DNA of 64,000 nucleotides, taken from positions 44,735-108,734 of the forward strand of contig NZ_JADWYU010000103.1 in assembly GCF_016786325.1 (NCBI RefSeq), read 5' to 3'. Below the pieces are notes generated by a model that worked only from the letters and a program-made list of their open reading frames with translations, was not told where the DNA came from and did not search any database. Below, piece by piece: positions 32,116-38,751 of the stretch. A program made the translations under genes and the position numbers. Every line of letters starts with the position of its first letter. Positions within the stretch are counted from its first letter, which is position 1. This DNA comes from Frankia nepalensis. Its GTDB lineage: Bacteria; Actinomycetota; Actinomycetes; Frankiales; Frankiaceae.

Positions 32116-33486
32116 TCACCCCGCCGGGACCGCGGCCGGGCCGTGGATGCGCCCGGACGTGTGCCCCAGCGGCGCGCCCGATCCGCCCCAGTTCATCTGG
32201 ATGATCTCGGCCGCGATCGAGACCGCGGTCTCCTCCGGGGTCCGGCCACCGATGTCCAGGCCGATCGGCGAGCGCAGCCGGGCGAGCGCGTCCTCGGTGA
32301 GGCCGGCCTCGCGCAGCCGGCGCAGCCGGTCCTCGTGCGTCCGGCGCGACCCCATCGCGCCGACGTAGCCCGCCGGCGAGCGCAGCGCGACCCGCAGCAC
32401 CGGCACGTCGAACTTCGGGTCGTGCGTCAGCACGCAGATCACCGTCCGCTCGTCCACCCGCACACGCTCCAGGTAACGCGACGGCCACTCGCACACCACC
32501 TCGTGCGCGTCCGGGAAGCGGCGCGCGGTCGCGAACACCGGCCGCGCGTCGCAGACCGTGACCCGGTAGCCGAGGAACCGGCCCATCGAGACCAGGGCGG
32601 CGGCGTAGTCGACGGCGCCGAAGACCAGCATCCGGGGCGGCGGCGCGAACGACTGCACGAACACGGTGACCGCGTCGGCGGGCAGGCCCGCGGCGTCGGC
32701 CCGGATGCCCACCGCGGCCGGGCCGGCGGCGGGCGGCCCGCCGGCCACCGGACCCTCGCCGGCCACCGAGTTCTCGCCAGCCACCGAAGCCTCGCCAGCC
32801 ACCGGACCCTCGCCGGCCACGGCCACGAGGGGTTCCCCAGCCACGGGGCGCTCGCCGGTGGTTCCGGCCGCGGTGTCCCCGGCGGGCGCGCCGGCCGGGG
32901 CGGTGGCCGGCGCGGTGGCCGCGGCGTCGACCGGGGACCGCTCACCCGCCGGGCCGTAGTACCGCACGCCGGTCCGGCCCGCGGCCAGCATGCCGCGGGC
33001 GTCGTCGACCACCGCGTGGTCGAGGCCCGGCGAGCCGAGACCGCCCACGACACGGTCGGCCCAGACCGCGAGCTGCCGCCCGGTCGCCGCCACCCCGCCG
33101 CCCGGCCCGGTGAGGACGGTGGCGAGCGCGACCGGGACGTCCGCGGCGATCGCGTCCAGCGTCTCGAACATCGCCTCGCTGGTCGGCGTCACCATCACGT
33201 CGATCACGCCGCCGCAGGTCAGGCCGACGGAGAACGCGTCGTCGTCGGAGATGCCGTAGGTCGTGAGCACCGGCGCGCCGGTGGCGATCACCTCCGTCGC
33301 GACCTCGTAGACGGCGCCCTCCACGCACCCGCCGGAGACGCTGCCGAGCGCCTCGCCGGCCGCGTCGACGGCCATCACGGCGCCCGGCTGGCGCGGCGCG
33401 CTTCCTTGCACCCCGACGACGGTCGCCAGCGCGAACGGCGTCCCGGCCTGGCGCCACCCTCGCAGCTGCCCGGTCAACTCCCGCAT
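32116..33486 (-). CDS. XdhC/CoxI-family molybdoenzyme maturation factor
   Basis: A 456-aa XdhC-type protein. The N-terminal XdhC_CoxI domain has GVQGSAPRQPGAVMAVDAAGEALGSVSGGCVEGAV and the cysteine of GLTCGGVIDVMV; the C-terminal Rossmann domain has RMLVFGAVDYAAALVSMGRFLGYRVTVCDARPVFATARRFPDA and VGAMGSRRTHEDRLRRLREAG. XdhC inserts sulphurated molybdenum cofactor into xanthine dehydrogenase or CO-dehydrogenase-like enzymes. Between the domains lies a ~70-residue low-complexity linker with hexapeptides (VAGEGP, VAGEAS, VAGENS). It is divergent from a MobA-like cytidylyltransferase gene, its usual functional partner. No molybdoenzyme subunit is in the window. Confidence 0.92.
   Translation of the reverse strand: MRELTGQLRGWRQAGTPFALATVVGVQGSAPRQPGAVMAVDAAGEALGSVSGGCVEGAVYEVATEVIATGAPVLTTYGISDDDAFSVGLTCGGVIDVMVTPTSEAMFETLDAIAADVPVALATVLTGPGGGVAATGRQLAVWADRVVGGLGSPGLDHAVVDDARGMLAAGRTGVRYYGPAGERSPVDAAATAPATAPAGAPAGDTAAGTTGERPVAGEPLVAVAGEGPVAGEASVAGENSVAGEGPVAGGPPAAGPAAVGIRADAAGLPADAVTVFVQSFAPPPRMLVFGAVDYAAALVSMGRFLGYRVTVCDARPVFATARRFPDAHEVVCEWPSRYLERVRVDERTVICVLTHDPKFDVPVLRVALRSPAGYVGAMGSRRTHEDRLRRLREAGLTEDALARLRSPIGLDIGGRTPEETAVSIAAEIIQMNWGGSGAPLGHTSGRIHGPAAVPAG
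32741..32850 (-). repeat. 18-bp coding repeats in the XdhC linker
   Basis: About five imperfect 18-bp units (CTCGCCGGCCACCG with varying codons on the plus strand) encode the hexapeptide V-A-G-E-x-x repeated between the two XdhC domains. Confidence 0.75.
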
Positions 33487-33598
33487 CGCCTCGCCGTCCT
33501 TCCGCCCACGGCCCTGCGCACTCGCTCAGCACCTGTTCCTCTACAGGTTCGCGCGTCCGGGCCGACGCGCGCACCCGACCCCGGCAGGCCGTCATGAT

Positions 33599-34336
33599 GT
33601 GGCGGTGCGAGTGGCCGGGCTGTTGCTGGCGGCGGGGGCGGGCAGCCGGTTCGGGATGCCCAAGGCGCTGGTGCCGTGGCGCGGGACGCCGCTGGTGGTC
33701 CGGGGGGCGCGGCTGCTCGCCGCCGCCGGCTGCTCGCCGCTGGTCGTCACGGTCGGCGCCCAGGCCGCGGCCGTCGCCGCCGTCCTCGCCGCGGCCGAGG
33801 TGCCGGCGCGGCCCGTCCCGGTCGACGGCTGGGCCGAGGGCATGGGCGCGTCCCTGCGCGCCGGCCTGGCGGCGCTCGCCGCCGACGAGCCGGCCGCGGT
33901 GGTGGTCGCGCTCGTCGACCAGCCCCACGTCGAGCCCTCCCTGATCCAACGACTGATCACGTACGCCACCCCGGCCCGGGGCTTCGAGATCGGTCAGACC
34001 CGCGGGGTCTCCGGTGACGCGCCCGGTCTGACCGATCTCGAAATCGGGGTGGGGGACCGGGGGGAGGGGGGTGGCGGTTCACCTGGGGCGGTCGTCGCGC
34101 CCGGGGCGGTCGTCGCGGCCTACGGAGGGCGGCCACGGACACCGGTGCTGCTGCGCCGCGAGATCTGGCCCGAGGTCGCCGCGCTGGCCCGGGGGGACGT
34201 CGGCGCGCGCGCCTGGCTGCGCGCCAACCCGGACCGGGTACTGGCGGTGCCCTGCGACGACGTCGGCCGCCCCGACGACATCGACACCCCCGCGGACCTC
34301 GCTCACCTCACTGGCGAGGACCCGGTCACCGGCTAG
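33599..34336 (+). CDS. MobA/MocA-like molybdenum-cofactor nucleotidyltransferase
   Basis: A 245-aa NTP transferase of the MobA-like (MocA) group, which adds CMP or GMP to molybdopterin. The start is the GTG at 33599 giving MAVRVAGLLLAAGAGSRFGMPKALVPWRGTPLV, the nucleotide-binding loop; GWAEGMGASLRAGLAAL and VVVALVDQPHVEPSLI with the metal-binding Asp follow; RTPVLLRREIWPEV and GDVGARAWLRANPDRVLAVPCDD...DIDTPADL end the fold. Residues ~126-165 (PARGFEIGQTRGVSGDAPGLTDLEIGVG) replace the normal short loop and are encoded by a perfect 18-bp palindrome. It is divergent from xdhC. Confidence 0.9.
   Translation: MAVRVAGLLLAAGAGSRFGMPKALVPWRGTPLVVRGARLLAAAGCSPLVVTVGAQAAAVAAVLAAAEVPARPVPVDGWAEGMGASLRAGLAALAADEPAAVVVALVDQPHVEPSLIQRLITYATPARGFEIGQTRGVSGDAPGLTDLEIGVGDRGEGGGGSPGAVVAPGAVVAAYGGRPRTPVLLRREIWPEVAALARGDVGARAWLRANPDRVLAVPCDDVGRPDDIDTPADLAHLTGEDPVTG
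33983..34042. repeat. Perfect 18-bp inverted repeat inserted in a coding sequence
   Basis: TTCGAGATCGGTCAGACC (33983-34000) and its exact reverse complement (34025-34042) are separated by 24 nt. The element lies in frame inside the MobA-like gene between conserved strands and adds about 35 residues. A short tandem duplication (GGGGCGGTCGTCGCG twice) follows at about 34085-34120. Confidence 0.9.
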
Positions 34337-34664
34337 GGCCCTACCAGCGACGCTCGCCCTGTCGCGCCCCACCCGTCCCGCGGGTGGTGCCCGAAGTGTC
34401 AGCGAGAACGCGACCCATGACCCGCGAAACAGCGGACAAGTCAGGCCGCCCCGCCCAACCTCGGCCCCAACCACCCCAGACCACCACCGCACCCGGACTT
34501 GTCCGCCGGAACGCGACCCATGGACCGCGCTACCGCTGACACTTCACGGCGCCTGCCCGCGGCGCGAGCCCGAGACCGGGGAACCTGGCTGACGCGATAC
34601 CTGGGCGCGGGACGGCGCGGCCCCTCGGCGGAGCCGGTCCGGGCAGCCGGACGCCGGCGTTCGG
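34337..34664. other. Gap between the MobA-like gene and a DUF6158-like gene
   Basis: 328 bp between two convergent genes. It contains the 149-bp inverted-repeat element described separately and nothing else that I recognise. Confidence 0.6.
34395..34543. mobile_element. 149-bp MITE-like inverted-repeat element
   Basis: Two arms of exactly 47 bp (34395-34441 and 34497-34543) face each other over a 55-bp spacer. The outer ends are AGTGTCAGCG / CGCTGACACT and the inner ends GCGGACAAGT / ACTTGTCCGC, both perfect. The middle of each arm holds a near-palindrome around GCGACCCATG. No flanking target duplication is obvious, and no transposase is encoded. It could also be a bidirectional terminator between convergent genes. 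Confidence 0.5.
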
Positions 34665-34913
34665 TCAGACGGACAGGCCGGCGGCGCGGCGGCGACCGGC
34701 GCGGGTCCGGCGCGGGTCCGGGCTCGCGGCGTCCGGGAAGCGGCGCAGGTACTCGCGCTCCAGCTCCATCATCCGCCGGGTGTGCGTCTCGAAGGCGTCT
34801 TCACTGCCCTCGAGGAAAGTCGAGTGCCTGGTGCGGTGAAGCTGGCGCAGCTCACGGACGAGCGCGGCGTCGGACAGCTCAGGACCGGGGATGCCGTCGG
34901 GACGGTGGGTCAT
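34665..34913 (-). CDS. DUF6158-like small protein
   Basis: An 82-aa acidic/basic helical protein: LSDAALVRELRQLHRTRHSTFLEGSEDAFETHTRRMMELEREYLRRFPD. This resembles the actinobacterial DUF6158 family, whose members share L-x-R-E-L-x-x-L-H-x-T-R-H and H-x-x-R-M-x-E-L-E-x-E-Y. The ATG gives MTHRPDGIPGPELSD, a typical start for it. The function is unknown. It stands alone, convergent with the MobA-like gene. Confidence 0.72.
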   Translation of the reverse strand: MTHRPDGIPGPELSDAALVRELRQLHRTRHSTFLEGSEDAFETHTRRMMELEREYLRRFPDAASPDPRRTRAGRRRAAGLSV

Positions 34914-35132
34914 GGCCTCGATGTACCCACGCGCCGCGGGGAACTCACCTGCCCAGGGCACCGGGCCACCGCCAGGCCACGGTCCGGCCAGGGACACGGC
35001 CAGCCGGCCCAGCCGGAGCCGGTGGCCGAGCCCTGGCCGCTGGCCCAGCCGGAGCCGCGCCCCCGGCCACGGACTCCGCGCTCCGCGCCAGGGGCGGCCG
35101 GCCAGCCGGGAGCCTCTGGCCGCTTCGGGCGC

Positions 35133-35411
35133 CTACAGCGGCTCGGGCAGGGGCATCGGCGGAACCGGGATGTCGGGCCCGGGAACCGGCGGCGGGTACG
35201 GGTCGGGAAGCGGCATCGGCGGGATCGGGTCCGGGTCGGGGACTGGCGGCTTGGGGTCGGGCGGCGGCGCCGGCGGGATCGGCTCGCCCGGGCCGGGCGA
35301 CGGGTCGGGGCCGGGCGGCGGCAGCACCGCCCAGGACCGACGCCCCGGCACGGGCGCCCGGTGACGCGGGAAATCCACCACTGTGCGGCATTGGAGCGTT
35401 GTGGAGCTCAT
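35133..35411 (-). CDS. Proline-rich 92-residue protein, unknown
   Basis: I do not recognise this protein. An ATG at 35411 is preceded on its strand by a near-perfect Shine-Dalgarno (AAGGAGG) at ideal spacing, which supports coding. Residues 1-35 (MSSTTLQCRTVVDFPRHRAPV...) are ordinary; residues 36-92 are almost only Pro, Asp, Gly and Ile in repeats such as PDPKPPVPDPDPIPPMPLPDPYPPP. No signal peptide or membrane segment is visible. The neighbours are a DUF6158-like gene downstream and, divergently, the Hsp70-WD40 gene. Confidence 0.55.
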   Translation of the reverse strand: MSSTTLQCRTVVDFPRHRAPVPGRRSWAVLPPPGPDPSPGPGEPIPPAPPPDPKPPVPDPDPIPPMPLPDPYPPPVPGPDIPVPPMPLPEPL

Positions 35412-35859
35412 AGCAGCCTCCTTCACGGCTCTTACCCAGCGTGCCCCGATTCCGCCGTTCCGCAACCCCCGACGGCCGGTCAACGGAAGCCGGATGGACG
35501 GAATCGTCACGGTGCGCGCACGCACGCATACCGCGCCAGGAGGACAGACCCGCGCGAAGGGAGTGTCGGGCCGCTCGGCTAGGATCGGCCGGACAAGTCG
35601 ACCTCCTGGCGACGGCGCTGGTTGACGACCACGGGGCCACCCGAAGCGAACGGTGGGCCGGCCTTGTGCCGGTGATGGGTAACCTCCCGGATCGGCCTCG
35701 CCGATCCGGCGGGAACTCCAGTCGCGGAGGTTGGAAGGCAGGCAGGGGCCCGGAACGCTGACCGGCTGGCGACAGGCGGTGGGCGCGAGGGGTCGACCGA
35801 TACGTGTTCGATCACCGGCAGCTCGTGCGTGAGGCGCGGCGAGAAAGACGGAGGGCGCG
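35412..35859. other. Divergent region upstream of the Hsp70-WD40 gene
   Basis: 448 bp between the proline-rich gene (minus) and the Hsp70-WD40 gene (plus). It holds one copy of the palindromic repeat family at 35683-35713. The rest shows no gene; the plus-strand gene has GGAGGG five bases before its GTG. Confidence 0.5.
35683..35713. repeat. Intergenic palindromic repeat copy
   Basis: CCGGATCGGC (35687-35696), a CTC loop and GCCGATCCGG (35700-35709) form a 10-bp hairpin, extended outward by CCT/GGG pairs after one mismatch. ACCTCCCGGATCGGC and GGGAACTCC match the family flanks seen at 15734. Confidence 0.7.
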
Positions 35860-38214
35860 GTGGGTGAGCCGATCCTCGCGATCGACTACGGCACCTTCCG
35901 GGCGTCCGCCGCATATGTGGTCGACGGCCGGGTCGAACTGGTGCGCGAGACGGCCAGCGGCGTGGTCTCGTGGCCGGCCTCGGTGTTCGCCGACAACGAG
36001 AACCTGATCGTCGGCACCCTGGCCGAACGCAGGAAGCGGATCTGGCCCGCGGCCTACCGCGGCGAGGTCAAGCGTGACCTGCGCCGCGAGGCCCCCGTGT
36101 CGCTCGACGGCCACACCTACGCGCCGGCCCGGCTGGTCACGGCCACGCTGGCGGCGCTGAAGGCCGAGGCGGAGGCGCAGCTCGGCGACACGCTGCCACG
36201 GGCCGTCATCACCATCCCCGCGGTCTACGACCCGACCGGCCCGCTGCGCCGACTCATGATCAACGCCGCCGAGGCCGCCGGCTTCGTCGACGTGGACCTG
36301 CTCGCCGAGCCGGTCGCGGCCGCGTGGGCGCCGCTGGGCGCCAACCGCCCGCACCCGGGCGACCTGATCCTGGTCTACGACCTGGGCGGCGGAACGTTCG
36401 ACGCGGCACTGATCGCGATCGGCTCGTCCGGGCGGCACGAGGTCATCGGCCACTCCTCGCTCTACGACTGCGGCGGCCGAGACCTCGACCAGCTGCTCTT
36501 CGACGAGATCCTCAGCGTGCACGGCCCCGGCCTGGAGCCGCTGCTCAACCCGACCGGCCCCGGCGAGGTCTTCCAGACCGCCGCGCGCCGCACCCGGCAC
36601 GAACTGGTCGACTTCGCGCGGGCGCTCAAGCACCAGCTGACCGACGTGCCGATGGTCGAGGACGTCTTCGGCCCCGCGGGCCTGCTGGTCGGCATCGACC
36701 GGGAACGGTTCGTCCAGCTCGCGTCCCCGACCCTGGCCCGCACGATGGCCTGCTGCCAGCACCTGCTCGACGCCGCCGACGTGCCGGCGGACAAGCTCGG
36801 CGGCGTGCTGCTGGTCGGCGGCGGCTCGAAGATGCCCGTGGTCGCCGACATCCTGGCCGGCCGGCTCGGCGTGGCCACCGACTGGCCCGGCCAGCAGCTG
36901 TTCGTCCCGCCGGACCCGGAGCTGGCGGTCGTGCGCGGCGCCGCGGCGTGGGCGGCCTCCGTCTCCACCCGGCGCACCGTCGCGGCCCGGCCGAGCCCCG
37001 TCGTCCAGCCGGCCCGGTGGGAGATCCCCGGCGGCACGGCGACGATGGTGCGCTGGCTGGCCGAGCCGGGCGCCCGGTTCGAGGCCGGCACCGTGCTCGC
37101 CCGGGTCCGCCTGTCCGACGGCTCGCTGTTCGACCTGGCCGCCGAGGCCCCGGGCAGCCTGCTGCACACGCACGCCCCGCCGGGCATGTCGATCACCGAG
37201 CACGACTGGATCGCCACCACCCTGCCGACGTCGCCGGTGCCGCTGGGCCAGGCGCGCGCCGGCACCGTGGGCGGCTCGGACCTGCGGGGCGGGGTCGAGC
37301 GCGCCCAGCGGCCGTCGCGCCACGTCGAGGTCAGCCTGCGCGCGACCCTGACCGGCCACGACCGCGACGTCACGAGCTGCGCGTTCTCCCCCGACGGCCG
37401 GCTGCTGGCCACCATCAGCAAGGACGGCATCAAGCTGTGGGACGTGACCACCGGCCGGGTGGTCGACGAGCTGTCGGCCGCGGGCCGCAAGAGCTCCGTC
37501 CCGAACAGCTGCGTGTTCTCCCCTGACGGGAAGCTGCTCGCCATCACCGGCAGCGACAAGACCCTCCGGATCTTCGACGTGGTGACGCGCGCCGAGACGA
37601 TGACCTTCTCCGGCCACAAGGGCCCGGTCTACGGGGTCGCGTTCTCCCCGGACGGCACCATGCTCGCCACCACGAGCACCGACCGGACCGTGAAGCTGTG
37701 GGGCGTCGCGACCGGCAACCAGATCGCCACGCTCACCGGTGAGCACCGCGGCTCGATCTACGGCTGCGCGTTCTCCCCGGACGGGCGGCTGCTGGTGTCG
37801 GCCGGCGCCGAGGCGATCTACCTGTGGGACGTCGCGGTCGGCGAGTCGATCATGAAGCTGGCCGGGCACACGAACTTCGCGAACGGCTGCGCGTTCTCCC
37901 CCGACGGCCTGCTGCTGGCGACGACCAGCAACGACGGCACCCGGGTCACCGACGTCCCGACCGGCACCACCACGATGACCCTCGGCGGCTCCGCGCAGAG
38001 CTGCGCGTTCTCCCCCGACGGCCAGCTGCTGGCGACGGCGAGCACCGACGACGTCGCCCGCCTGTGGGACGTCTCCACGGGAGTCGAGGTCGACACCCTC
38101 TCCGGCCACAGCGGCACGGTCATGAGTTGCGCGTTCGCCCCGTTCGGCCTCCTGCTCGCCACGACGAGTACCGACACGACCGCCCGCCTCTGGGAGATCA
38201 TCTACGTCCGTTAG
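35860..38214 (+). CDS. Hsp70-like ATPase fused to lipoyl-like segment and WD40 propeller
   Basis: A 784-aa fusion. Residues 1-375 are an Hsp70/actin-like ATPase: phosphate-1 AIDYGTFRASAAYV, ITIPAVYDPTGPLRRLMINAAEAAGF, LLAEPVAAAW, phosphate-2 LVYDLGGGTFDAALI (about 170) and adenosine motif GVLLVGGGSKMPVV (about 315). The Hsp70 substrate-binding domain is absent. Residues ~386-455 (IPGGTATMVRWLAEPGARFEAGTVLARVRLSDGS) look like a biotinyl/lipoyl fold without the modifiable lysine. Residues ~494-784 are seven WD40 blades, each with the CAFSPDG(R/Q/L)LLAT type strand and usually a LWDV end. No signal or membrane segment. GTG start with a strong ribosome-binding site. It could be a cytosolic chaperone-like scaffold; the partner is unknown. 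Confidence 0.92.
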   Translation: MGEPILAIDYGTFRASAAYVVDGRVELVRETASGVVSWPASVFADNENLIVGTLAERRKRIWPAAYRGEVKRDLRREAPVSLDGHTYAPARLVTATLAALKAEAEAQLGDTLPRAVITIPAVYDPTGPLRRLMINAAEAAGFVDVDLLAEPVAAAWAPLGANRPHPGDLILVYDLGGGTFDAALIAIGSSGRHEVIGHSSLYDCGGRDLDQLLFDEILSVHGPGLEPLLNPTGPGEVFQTAARRTRHELVDFARALKHQLTDVPMVEDVFGPAGLLVGIDRERFVQLASPTLARTMACCQHLLDAADVPADKLGGVLLVGGGSKMPVVADILAGRLGVATDWPGQQLFVPPDPELAVVRGAAAWAASVSTRRTVAARPSPVVQPARWEIPGGTATMVRWLAEPGARFEAGTVLARVRLSDGSLFDLAAEAPGSLLHTHAPPGMSITEHDWIATTLPTSPVPLGQARAGTVGGSDLRGGVERAQRPSRHVEVSLRATLTGHDRDVTSCAFSPDGRLLATISKDGIKLWDVTTGRVVDELSAAGRKSSVPNSCVFSPDGKLLAITGSDKTLRIFDVVTRAETMTFSGHKGPVYGVAFSPDGTMLATTSTDRTVKLWGVATGNQIATLTGEHRGSIYGCAFSPDGRLLVSAGAEAIYLWDVAVGESIMKLAGHTNFANGCAFSPDGLLLATTSNDGTRVTDVPTGTTTMTLGGSAQSCAFSPDGQLLATASTDDVARLWDVSTGVEVDTLSGHSGTVMSCAFAPFGLLLATTSTDTTARLWEIIYVR

Positions 38215-38252
38215 GGGCGATCGGCTCAAGGTCGCCCAGGGGCGACCATCCG

Positions 38253-38302
38253 GACCTCCCAGATCGACTCCGCAAGCTCCGTCGATCCGGCAGGAACCCC
38301 GG
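38253..38302. repeat. Degenerate intergenic palindromic repeat copy
   Basis: GACCTCCCAGATCGAC...GTCGATCCGGCAGGAACCCC has the flanks and inverted core of the family, with a longer, imperfect stem interior (GATCGACTCCG/CTCCGTCGATC around a CAAG centre). It follows the Hsp70-WD40 stop by ~40 bp. Confidence 0.6.
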
Positions 38303-38355
38303 CTCCGCCTGTCGGGCGCTTAGCGCCCTCCCACGGTTGGCGGCCGGGCTGGGTC

Positions 38356-38435
38356 TAGAACCTCCGGGGTTGCGTTCAGGCCTCCGGGTTGCGTTCGCGT
38401 TCAGGCCTCCGGGGTGCGTCCAGACCTCCAGGGTT
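38356..38435. repeat. Short direct repeats upstream of pyc
   Basis: Units of the type CCTCCGGGGTTGCGTTCAGG recur three to four times with small changes and unequal spacing (about 20-30 bp). They overlap no credible reading frame. Confidence 0.6.
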
Positions 38436-38751
38436 GTGGCTGGCGGGTTGGTCGCCTCGGGGGGCGGTCGTTCCGCGTGTGAAGGGCGCTTCTGTGCCGT
38501 GGACCTACGGTTGACCGGTGGTTGGCGGATGGTCGATCGTTGACGCCTTGAGGCCCGGTGATGACGTTCGCATGACCCGACGGGGGGCAGGAGGACCATC
38601 GGCGGGCGCAGCGGTGTGGGTGAGTCACGGCACGTTGCCTTGGCATCGGCCAGACCCACCCGGTGAGAATGTGCGGCTAGGTCACACCCGCCCAGGTCCT
38701 ACTACGGGCTCGTCCCCGCGCTCAGCTGCCAGCCACCGTGAGGAGCACGCG

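Larger units (their letters stand above)
38215..38751. other. Repeat-bearing leader region upstream of pyc
   Basis: 537 bp between the Hsp70-WD40 stop and the pyc start. It contains a worn copy of the palindromic repeat (38253-38302), a run of direct repeats (38356-38435) and then a region without a recognisable gene, ending in GAGGAG before the TTG start of pyc. The pyc promoter is probably here. Confidence 0.5.
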
